The notes below the pieces were generated by a model. That model was given only the letters and a program-made list of their open reading frames with translations. It did no database searches and was not told the origin of the DNA. A DNA stretch of 6,056 nucleotides, taken from NCBI GenBank assembly GCA_002317225.1, contig DCIW01000143.1, positions 1 through 6,056 on the forward strand, read 5' to 3'. How positions within the stretch are numbered: the stretch's first letter is position 1; the number at the start of each line of letters is the position of its first letter. Positions 1 to 5,121 of the stretch are shown here, in pieces. The stretch is from Prevotellaceae bacterium UBA1716. Lineage in GTDB: Bacteria > Bacteroidota > Bacteroidia > Bacteroidales > Bacteroidaceae. The position numbers and the translations under genes were made by a program.

Positions 1-1493
1 CTGTAATCGTAAGTTCAGGTGGTGAGGTAAGTGATGTAAAGAAGGTGGTTAGTCCAGTTCTCGTAAATGATGCTGACACAACTCTTCTCCACATCGACTT
101 CTCATTCGACACACTCAAGCTTGGTGGTTCGGCATTTGCTCAGTCACTCGGTAAGGTAGGTAGTGATGTTCCTACTGTAAAGAATGGTGAGTACTTCCGT
201 GATGCATTCCTTGCTGTAAACGAACTCGTTAAGGATGAGAAGATTCTTGCAGGTCACGATATCTCTGCCGGTGGTCTTATCACCACTCTCCTCGAAATGA
301 CATTCGCAAATAAGGAAGGCGGTATCGAGGCAAACCTCAAGGGTATTGCTTGTCCAGACCCTGTAAAGGTTCTCTTTGCTGAAAACCCTGGTGTTGTCAT
401 TCAGGTAAAGAATGCTGACTTGGAAGAAGTAGTGAAGTTCCTTGATAAGCAGGGCATTGGTTGTATCGAAATTGGTAAGCCAATTGCTGAACGCGTAGTC
501 AAGGTTAAGAAGGATGGTCGCACACGCACATTCGATATTGATAAGCTTCGTGATATTTGGTACAATGCTTCATATCGTCTTGACACTAAGCAGTCGTTCA
601 ACGGTATGGCTAAGGAGCGTTACCAGAACTATAAGAATCAGCCAATCGAGCATAAGTTCAATGCTGACTTCACAGGTAAGCTTGCTCAATATGGTCTTAC
701 TGCTCGTCCAACAAACTGTGGCAGTCGTCCAAAGGCAGCAATTATCCGTGAGAAGGGTACAAATGGTGAGCGTGAAATGGCTTACTCACTCTTCCTTGCA
801 GGATTTGATGTGAAGGACGTTATGATGACTGACCTCGTGACTGGTCGTGAGACACTCGAAGAAGTGAATATGATTGTCTTCTGTGGTGGTTTCTCTAACT
901 CCGACGTACTTGGTTCGGCTAAGGGATGGGCAGGTGCATTCCTCTTCAACCCTAAGGCAAAGGCTGCTCTCGATGCGTTCTATGCTCGTGAGGACACACT
1001 TTCACTCGGTATCTGTAATGGTTGTCAGTTGATGGTAGAACTTGGTCTCCTCAACAATACTCATGCTGTAACTGATGCTAAGGATTATGCTCAGATGCTC
1101 CACAACGTCAGCCATAAGTTCGAGTCTGGTTTCGTAACTCTTCAGATTCCACAGAACGAATCAGTTATGTTCAAGTCGCTCTCAGGCAACAAACTCGGTA
1201 TTTGGGTTGCTCACGGAGAAGGAAACTTCCGTCTTCCAAAGGCAGAAAGCGAGTACAACGTAATTGCTAAGTACAACTACTCTGGTTATCCAGCTAACCC
1301 TAACGGCTCTGATTACGATGTAGCAGGTATCTGTTCTGCAGATGGTCGTCATCTCGCTATGATGCCACACCTCGAGCGTGCTATCTTCCCATGGCAGCAG
1401 GCTAACTACCCAGCAGATCGTCGCAAGGATGAAGTAACTCCTTGGATCGAGGCATTCGTGAATGCAAGAAAGTGGGTTGAGAGTAAAAAGTAA
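1..1493 (+). CDS. purL: Phosphoribosylformylglycinamidine synthase, C-terminal part (5' end outside window)
   Basis: This enzyme makes FGAM from FGAR, ATP and glutamine in cytosolic de novo purine synthesis. The frame is open from the left edge (first whole codon at 3), giving 496 residues; the family's large single-chain form is about 1,200-1,300 aa, so roughly the last 40% is present. Residues 1 to about 190 look like the end of the second AIRS-like half (LGGSAFAQ, HDISAGGLITTLLEM, FAENPGVVIQV). From about residue 230 comes the class I glutamine amidotransferase domain: RPKAAIIREKGTNGE, the FCGGFSNSDVLG segment, the nucleophile Cys at residue 338 in LGICNGCQL, and the His456/Glu458 pair in MMPHLERAIFPWQ. 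All three triad residues are intact. Codon use favours GGT, CGT, AAG and CTC, as in sdhC, consistent with strong expression. It ends at TAA and is followed by a terminator. The family call is secure. Confidence 0.97.
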   Translation, partial: VIVSSGGEVSDVKKVVSPVLVNDADTTLLHIDFSFDTLKLGGSAFAQSLGKVGSDVPTVKNGEYFRDAFLAVNELVKDEKILAGHDISAGGLITTLLEMTFANKEGGIEANLKGIACPDPVKVLFAENPGVVIQVKNADLEEVVKFLDKQGIGCIEIGKPIAERVVKVKKDGRTRTFDIDKLRDIWYNASYRLDTKQSFNGMAKERYQNYKNQPIEHKFNADFTGKLAQYGLTARPTNCGSRPKAAIIREKGTNGEREMAYSLFLAGFDVKDVMMTDLVTGRETLEEVNMIVFCGGFSNSDVLGSAKGWAGAFLFNPKAKAALDAFYAREDTLSLGICNGCQLMVELGLLNNTHAVTDAKDYAQMLHNVSHKFESGFVTLQIPQNESVMFKSLSGNKLGIWVAHGEGNFRLPKAESEYNVIAKYNYSGYPANPNGSDYDVAGICSADGRHLAMMPHLERAIFPWQQANYPADRRKDEVTPWIEAFVNARKWVESKK

Positions 1494-1494
1494 G

Positions 1495-1524
1495 AGCCCC
1501 ACCTAACCTCCCCCAAGGGGAGGA
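1495..1524. repeat. GC-rich short hairpin just after purL
   Basis: Immediately after the purL stop lies CCTCCCC (1507-1513), a 3-base turn, and GGGGAGG (1517-1523), a perfect 7-bp all-strong inverted repeat within a CCCCACCTAACC context. It has no U-tract, so it is not a standard terminator. It may stabilise the mRNA 3' end or belong to a dispersed intergenic palindrome family; the composition looks like such repeats in Bacteroidales, but that is recollection, not a search. Confidence 0.5.
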
Positions 1525-1567
1525 ACTGAGGATACTACATAAAGGTTGTATACCTTATTATATATAG

Positions 1568-1607
1568 GAAAGCAGCACTCGAAAGTTTGAGTACTGCTTT
1601 CTTTGTC
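1568..1607 (+). terminator. Rho-independent terminator of purL
   Basis: A 13-base stem (1568-1580, GAAAGCAGCACTC, with 1589-1601, GAGTACTGCTTTC) has a single C/A mismatch and an 8-base loop. It is followed by a T-rich run (TTTGTCT) on the plus strand. It sits 75 bases after the purL stop and fits as the end of that transcript. Confidence 0.85.
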
Positions 1608-1628
1608 TATAAACCCACGAATTTGTAA

Positions 1629-1663
1629 CACTAATTTCCTTAATGTGACGCGTGACGCGTTAC
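1629..1663 (+). repeat. Inverted-repeat unit A, left arm
   Basis: This 35-base arm pairs with 2000-2034 with two mismatches; its inner 25 bases (1639-1663) are a perfect match. The core is CTTAATGTGACGCGTGACG followed by the unit-specific end CGTTAC. It contains the heptamer GTGACGC twice and can also fold on itself (GTGACGC with GCGTTAC). Confidence 0.85.
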
Positions 1664-1999
1664 ACTAAACCGAACATGAGGGTGCAGACGTGATGATTGT
1701 GTCCTCTTGTGGGAGGTGGATGAGGGGGAGGTGGGGATAGTTTGGAACCTTGTTGTTTTGCTGTAAGAAGTTTACGAAATTCATTGCCAAAAGTACTTTT
1801 GGGGGCGAGAGAAGATAGTTGGAACGCTACAAAATGATGGTAATCTGCTCGTTTTTGCTTGGGGGAGTGTAACGAGGCATACCTTTAGCAGTATATGTTG
1901 TGTTGTGTTTGAGAGCACCTCATTTACACTATATCATTCATTCTTAACACTTTAAGCACTTTTAGCTAAGTGTTGCATACAAAGATAATGAACAAAAGC

Positions 2000-2034
2000 G
2001 TAACGCGTCACGCGTCACATTAAGAAAAATAGTG
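2000..2034 (-). repeat. Inverted-repeat unit A, right arm
   Basis: This is the reverse complement of the arm at 1629-1663, identical over the inner 25 bases (2000-2024) including the unit-specific GTAACG end. The two arms enclose 336 bases with no open reading frame of note. Confidence 0.85.
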
Positions 2035-2073
2035 CTGAAAAGGGATAAAAGGAAAAAATCTTCGAAAATTTTT

Positions 2074-2112
2074 GGTAAATATATATAGTACATATTATAT
2101 GTATATATTACC
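2074..2112. repeat. A/T-rich palindrome between the two repeat units
   Basis: GGTAA plus TATATA (2074-2085, with a one-base bulge at 2079) pairs with TATATA plus TTACC (2102-2112), an 11-bp stem with a 16-base loop. No U-tract follows on either strand. It could be a DNA-bending or cruciform site or simply A/T-rich spacer. Confidence 0.45.
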
Positions 2113-2177
2113 ATCTTTTCTCTATATAGAAGCAGTCTTTCTGCCCTGTCCTTTCGTCATCTCTTGTCATGCACCAC

Positions 2178-2216
2178 CACTAAAATCCTTAATGTGACGC
2201 GTGACGGTGTGACGCT
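2178..2216 (+). repeat. Inverted-repeat unit B, left arm
   Basis: Its core CTTAATGTGACGCGTGACG is shared with unit A, but it then continues GTGTGACGCT. Bases 2188-2216 (29) match the reverse complement of 2408-2436 perfectly. The outer flank CACTAAAATC resembles that of unit A's left arm (CACTAATTTC), so the family similarity extends beyond the perfect part. Confidence 0.85.
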
Positions 2217-2362
2217 TTAGCATTATAGCAAAACACACCCTTATGTTTCACCCTTCTCTCCTCGATAACCTCTGCAACTCTCCTAAATGTGTCGCTAATG
2301 ACAAAAGGGTAACAAAGTCATCTCAACCTTATATTTTTGCTTTCTTAACCCATTGATACATA

Positions 2363-2400
2363 ATATTATATAACAATATTCTTTTCTTATTATATAATAT
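2363..2400. repeat. A/T-only inverted repeat inside unit B
   Basis: ATATTATATAA (2363-2373) and TTATATAATAT (2390-2400) form a perfect 11-bp inverted repeat with a 16-base loop, just inside the right arm of unit B. There is no U-tract after it on the minus strand, so it is not an obvious terminator for the phospholipase gene. Confidence 0.5.
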
Positions 2401-2407
2401 GTGCACG

Positions 2408-2446
2408 AGCGTCACACCGTCACGCGTCACATTAAGAAAATTACCC
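2408..2446 (-). repeat. Inverted-repeat unit B, right arm
   Basis: Bases 2408-2436 are the exact reverse complement of 2188-2216, including the unit-B-specific AGCGTCACAC end. The arms enclose 191 bases. This arm lies 64 bases beyond the stop codon of the phospholipase gene. Confidence 0.85.
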
Positions 2447-2500
2447 ATACTCATCTGACCACAAATCACAGACCAAAATGAAAAGCTCAAGACTTATAAT

Positions 2501-3613
2501 CTATTTCATGTTTTTTTCAATTATCGCACGAGTGAGAGATTTGGACATAACCGAGCGGTTGATAAGTCCCAGAGTACCAATTACTTGATTGAGAGTATCG
2601 ATGCAAGCATAGTCCATAGGTATGATTCCAATACCACGATTTGTGGTGTCTGCTTCAAGGAGAGAGAGCAATTTTGCGTTGGTTCTTGATGCATTTTCAG
2701 CATAACCAATAGCATTCATTTTTGGGGAAGAGAAACCTGATGTATGATTGATAATCCATACGTTTGCATCATCTGGAACTTCAATCGCAGACTTATACAT
2801 AGCCTCAACAGCATGGAGTTTTTCATTAATACGTTCGCCAATAGTATTGTAGAAGTCTTGCACATAAAGTCTTGTGGTCAAATCGTTTATGTCGACTTTT
2901 CGAGCATTCGACTTTTCGATATTTGGACTGAGAATAAGCGTGCGTTCAGCAATCGAATCGATATGTGTGTACTCTTCTGTTCCTTCATCCATCCAACTGG
3001 TTAGAGCACCACAAACAGGCTCTCCATATTCCGTTTTGCTAATCAGAAGAACCTTTCCACGCGCATCCTTAAGGCGAATATCAGGACGAAAATCAGCAAA
3101 CAAATCCTTGTATTTTGCATCATGAAGTGTAGATTGCATTGCCTTGGACCATTGTTCCTTGATGTTTTCATCCATATCCCCACCATCATATTGAATCTTC
3201 ATGATGACAGTTTCTGAAGAGTGTGCTGAAAGATAGTTGCTCAATTTATCAAGCACTTCAACGAATGTGAGATTGATGGTTGCTGTACGATGCGATGTCT
3301 GCAAAACTACATTATCAGAATCTCCACAAAGCACCAAACGAACATCAAAATAACGTAAACCACCTACAAGTTGCTCATCTAAAGTGGCAATTTGAGTGGT
3401 GTAATCATCAATGTATTTAGGATCGGTAAAACCACAACCACTTAAGGCATCATGAGTGCCAGGAATGGATAGCTTGCACAGCCTTATTGTGTCGTTAAGT
3501 ACTGACATCCAATTATCTAATTCCCAATCGCTATTTGCTGTTTTAGGAGATAATTGGCACGACACAAAGGTGATGCAAGCAAATAATATGATTATGATTT
3601 TTGCTTTTTTCAT
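2501..3613 (-). CDS. Lipoprotein with phosphatidylinositol-specific phospholipase C X domain
   Basis: The predicted enzyme cleaves phosphatidylinositol-type head groups by acid-base catalysis at the cell envelope. The 370-aa product, counted from the ATG at 3613, begins MKKAKIIIILF and has a lipobox ending in FVSC (Cys19), so it is probably lipid-anchored. The X domain shows SIPGTHDAL with the first catalytic His (about 54), GGLRYFDVRL with an Arg (about 92), a second His in QTSHR (about 108), and MKIQYD with a Lys (about 139). These match the order of active-site residues in Bacillus-type PI-PLC, although SHG is more usual than SHR. A TTG one codon upstream (3616-3614) is a possible but less likely start. 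No clear Shine-Dalgarno sequence precedes it. It lies 68 bases after ribD on the same strand and may be co-transcribed. The natural substrate (self inositol lipid, host lipid or GPI anchor) cannot be told from sequence. Confidence 0.88.
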   Translation of the reverse strand: MKKAKIIIILFACITFVSCQLSPKTANSDWELDNWMSVLNDTIRLCKLSIPGTHDALSGCGFTDPKYIDDYTTQIATLDEQLVGGLRYFDVRLVLCGDSDNVVLQTSHRTATINLTFVEVLDKLSNYLSAHSSETVIMKIQYDGGDMDENIKEQWSKAMQSTLHDAKYKDLFADFRPDIRLKDARGKVLLISKTEYGEPVCGALTSWMDEGTEEYTHIDSIAERTLILSPNIEKSNARKVDINDLTTRLYVQDFYNTIGERINEKLHAVEAMYKSAIEVPDDANVWIINHTSGFSSPKMNAIGYAENASRTNAKLLSLLEADTTNRGIGIIPMDYACIDTLNQVIGTLGLINRSVMSKSLTRAIIEKNMK

Positions 3614-3641
3614 CAATTGAATAAGGGTGGGTTTATTCCTC

Positions 3642-3695
3642 GGGTGTCAAGTTAAAGATTTTTTTTGTCAAGAATTGCAACTTAATTTGACACCC
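3642..3695 (-). repeat. 14-bp hairpin overlapping the 3' end of ribD
   Basis: GGGTGTCAAGTTAA (3642-3655) pairs with TTAATTTGACACCC (3682-3695) through 14 pairs including one G/T wobble, with a 26-base loop. The 3682-3695 arm is the ribD stop codon and the codons before it (RVSN). No U-tract follows on the minus strand; the T-run lies in the loop. It could act in mRNA processing, partial termination or stability between ribD and the phospholipase gene. Confidence 0.7.
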
Positions 3696-4683
3696 TATGT
3701 TTTATATACTTTTCGATTATTCTTCCCATGTAAGAAGTTCGCTCCACAAGTTTTGCATTATATAAAATAGGTGCAGAGACTGAGCCCTTGATGGCATCAT
3801 CACCTATTTCTACATAACATTCGTCCCAAAGACCTGAGTCGATGAACGATTGATGGAGCTTCGAACCGCCCTCTACAAGGAGAGTCTGAATGCCATCTTC
3901 GTAGAGTTTGGTGAGCATCGTTGGGACATTTCCAACTAGACGTTCAAAAACCGAATCGGGATTGATTACAAACGAAGGATCGTTGCTAACTACATATTTC
4001 TTAGGGTTTTTGCCATACCACTCGCGAGTGTTAAGACTTGGATTATCAGTATCGTAAGTATGTCTTCCCACGAGAATGGCTTGATGTTCAGCACGACGCT
4101 TATGGCACACCATTTGAGTGTAAGGAGTGGAGATGTGACCATCAATAAAACCATCAGCCGATTGAGCCCATTTGAGTGTTACGAGAGGTCGCTTTTCTCC
4201 ATGAAACGTCATAAAACGCTTGTTGAGAGCCTTACATTCCTCTTCGAGCACACCAACTGTCACCTCAATTCCTGCATCACGAAGGCGCTGAATTCCACGA
4301 CCTTGAACCTTCGCAAACGGATCCTGACAACCTATCACACAACGCTTAAAGCCTTTCGACACAAGCAAATCAGCACAAGGAGGAGTCTTACCGTAATGAC
4401 TGCATGGCTCAAGACTCACATAAATGGTGCTCTCCCTTAGCAAATGCTCATCTTCCGGACGAACCGAAGCACAAGCATTCACCTCAGCATGCCCTTCTCC
4501 ACAACGTACATGATAGCCCTCACCAATTATCCTACCCTCATCCACGGTCCGTTGTCCGTTGTCCGTTGTCCGTTGTCCAAAATACACAATCACCGCTCCC
4601 ACCATCGGGTTTGGTTGAGAGTTCTGCCTTCCATTTTTAGCCAATTGGATGGCACGCATCATATATTTTTCGTCTGTAGTCAT
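3682..4683 (-). CDS. ribD: Bifunctional riboflavin biosynthesis protein RibD (deaminase and reductase)
   Basis: RibD carries out the second and third steps of riboflavin synthesis: deamination of the pyrimidine made from GTP, then NADPH-dependent reduction of the ribose side chain, in the cytosol. The 333-aa product has the deaminase domain at about 1-145, with zinc ligands in HAE (His65, catalytic Glu67) and PCSHYGKTPPC (Cys94, Cys103). The reductase domain runs from about 165 with RPLVTLKWAQSADGFI, ILVGRHTYDTDNPSLNTR and LLVEGG (268-273). Residues about 35-50 (FGQRTTDNGQRTVDEG) are an extra segment between the GAVIV strand and GRIIGEGYH, encoded by a 7-base tandem repeat. The ATG at 4683 fits the family N-terminus; no Shine-Dalgarno is seen and the predicted leader is only about 16 bases, too short for an FMN riboswitch. 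The final codons form one arm of a hairpin. The phospholipase gene follows on the same strand. Confidence 0.95.
   Translation of the reverse strand: MTTDEKYMMRAIQLAKNGRQNSQPNPMVGAVIVYFGQRTTDNGQRTVDEGRIIGEGYHVRCGEGHAEVNACASVRPEDEHLLRESTIYVSLEPCSHYGKTPPCADLLVSKGFKRCVIGCQDPFAKVQGRGIQRLRDAGIEVTVGVLEEECKALNKRFMTFHGEKRPLVTLKWAQSADGFIDGHISTPYTQMVCHKRRAEHQAILVGRHTYDTDNPSLNTREWYGKNPKKYVVSNDPSFVINPDSVFERLVGNVPTMLTKLYEDGIQTLLVEGGSKLHQSFIDSGLWDECYVEIGDDAIKGSVSAPILYNAKLVERTSYMGRIIEKYIKHRVSN
4547..4578. repeat. Heptamer tandem array (GTCCGTT x 4.6) inside ribD
   Basis: The plus strand reads GTCCGTT four times and then GTCC, uninterrupted. In the ribD frame it encodes residues about 36-46, with a 7-residue protein period (GQRTTDN, GQRTVDE) because three heptamers make 21 bases. 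Gain or loss of one unit would shift the frame early in the deaminase domain. Confidence 0.95.
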
Positions 4684-4704
4684 AAGCTTATAGTTTTATT
4701 TTTT

Positions 4705-4735
4705 GCAAAGTTACATATTTTTCATAACTTTGCAA
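4705..4735. promoter_or_regulatory. Symmetrical divergent promoter for ribD (-) and the small gene (+)
   Basis: On the plus strand TTTG (4702-4705) is followed after 19 bases by TAACTTTG (4725-4732), an excellent match to the Bacteroidetes -33/-7 promoter (TTTG, 19-21, TAnnTTTG). On the minus strand the same box TAACTTTG occurs at 4713-4706 with a partial -33 (GTTG, 4736-4733) also 19 bases away. The two halves form a perfect 11-bp inverted repeat, TTGCAAAGTTA/TAACTTTGCAA. Predicted starts are near 4739 (+) and near 4699 (-). Confidence 0.8.
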
Positions 4736-4761
4736 CTAACAATTAACAAATAACAAATAAC
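4734..4761 (+). repeat. Heptamer-periodic A-rich leader (AANTAAC)
   Basis: From the predicted transcription start to the ribosome binding site the leader runs AACTAAC, AATTAAC, AAATAAC, AAATAAC, a 7-base period. A-rich, unstructured leaders suit translation in Bacteroidetes; the strict period suggests past slippage. Confidence 0.6.
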
Positions 4762-4764
4762 AAT

Positions 4765-4770
4765 AAGGAA
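4765..4770 (+). promoter_or_regulatory. Shine-Dalgarno sequence deciding the GTG start at 4776
   Basis: AAGGAA lies five bases before the GTG at 4776, and an in-frame TAA (4764-4766) just upstream rules out any earlier start. A recognisable Shine-Dalgarno sequence stands out because none of the neighbouring genes shows one. Confidence 0.65.
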
Positions 4771-4775
4771 AAACA

Positions 4776-4970
4776 GTGAGCGACGGTAATTTCAATAGAC
4801 AACTTCTCCCCAAGACTGAGCTTGCATCGGGTCTCCGTGCAGGCAAAGCACAGATGCGTGCCAAGGCAGAACAAGCATTCAGCGCCTTTCTCGATGAAGA
4901 GATGAGTGATTTGTCTGCTGAGCAAAAGAAAGAAAAATTGCAGAAGTTTATGGATATGCTGAGAAATTAA
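4776..4970 (+). CDS. Small uncharacterised protein, 64 aa
   Basis: I do not recognise this protein. It begins SDGNFNRQLLPKTELASGLRAG and continues as a charged, Ala/Lys/Glu-rich stretch (about residues 20-62) that should be mostly helical and may be coiled-coil. It has no signal peptide, membrane segment, Cys or His, so a soluble cytosolic protein is likely. Its reality rests on context: a strong promoter 40-50 bases upstream, a Shine-Dalgarno sequence, a GTG start fixed by an upstream in-frame stop, and a rho-independent terminator that begins inside its last codons, making a transcript of roughly 250 bases. It is transcribed away from ribD and ahead of sdhC but in its own unit. An alternative is that the transcript acts mainly as a small RNA, but the compositionally sensible protein argues for coding. 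Confidence 0.75.
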   Translation: MSDGNFNRQLLPKTELASGLRAGKAQMRAKAEQAFSAFLDEEMSDLSAEQKKEKLQKFMDMLRN

Positions 4971-4995
4971 AGGGTTTCGCAGCATATTTTTATAT
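4954..4995 (+). terminator. Rho-independent terminator overlapping the 3' end of the small gene
   Basis: ATATGCTG (4954-4961) pairs with CAGCATAT (4980-4987); inside, after an A/G mismatch, GAAA pairs with TTTC, leaving an 8-base loop. A T-rich run follows (TTTTTATATATT). The left arm lies in the final codons (MLRN) of the 64-aa gene. It separates that gene from sdhC. Confidence 0.8.
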
Positions 4996-5000
4996 ATTTT

Positions 5001-5032
5001 TTTGCTTATATCCTTTAAATTAACTATTTTTG
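5001..5032 (+). promoter_or_regulatory. Bacteroidetes-type promoter of sdhC
   Basis: TTTG (5001-5004) and TATTTTTG (5025-5032) are separated by 20 bases, an exact fit to the TTTG, 19-21, TAnnTTTG consensus. The predicted start is near 5039, giving an 80-base leader for the sdh operon. Confidence 0.8.
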
Positions 5033-5048
5033 CACAATTATAAGGCAC

Positions 5049-5062
5049 AGGACAACTGTCCT
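5049..5062 (+). other. Small hairpin at the 5' end of the sdhC leader
   Basis: AGGACA and TGTCCT (5049-5062) form a perfect 14-base palindrome with a central AC, about ten bases after the predicted transcription start. The rest of the leader is A/T-rich and looks unstructured. It could protect the mRNA 5' end or be an operator half-site pair; neither is shown. Confidence 0.4.
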
Positions 5063-5121
5063 TAAATCTGACGAAAACAATAACAACAAATATTTTTAAT
5101 AACTTAAATTCAAAACATTTT

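Larger units (their letters stand above)
1494..2500. other. Gene-free kilobase between convergent purL and phospholipase genes, rich in inverted repeats
   Basis: No convincing coding region lies here on either strand. The stretch holds the purL terminator, two units bounded by inverted repeats (about 1629-2034 and 2178-2446), a perfect 16-bp palindrome (1787-1802, CCAAAAGTACTTTTGG), a G-rich run (1711-1736), a 7-bp hairpin AACACTT/AAGTGTT (1946-1974), and two A/T-only palindromes (2074-2112 and 2363-2400). Because both flanking genes point inwards, promoters here would have no obvious target. No clear terminator for the minus-strand phospholipase gene was found. One isolated promoter-like TATTTTTG at 2332-2339 lacks a matching upstream TTTG. 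Confidence 0.75.

Noticed and set aside
401..1502. Open frames within purL (minus 401-601, plus 514-813, minus 1182-1502)
   Set aside because: All overlap the purL frame, which carries intact catalytic motifs throughout; they are by-products of its codon bias.
1639..2436. Invertible promoter driving a neighbouring gene
   Set aside because: The inverted pairs have a suitable size, but both flanking genes point into the region, so no gene lies downstream; no complete promoter or nearby recombinase gene is visible.
1629..2446. CRISPR array reading of the four GTGACGC-rich repeats
   Set aside because: The copies alternate in orientation, spacing ranges from about 160 to 340 bases, and no cas gene is present.
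3614..3616. TTG as start of the phospholipase lipoprotein
   Set aside because: An ATG follows immediately and gives a normal MKK signal peptide start; the TTG adds only one residue.
4684..4705. FMN riboswitch ahead of ribD
   Set aside because: The predicted leader is only about 16 bases and A/T-rich, far too short for that riboswitch.
4060..4746. Three plus-strand open frames of 78-126 codons opposite ribD
   Set aside because: They lie antisense to the well-supported ribD gene, overlap each other and show no domain or start signal.
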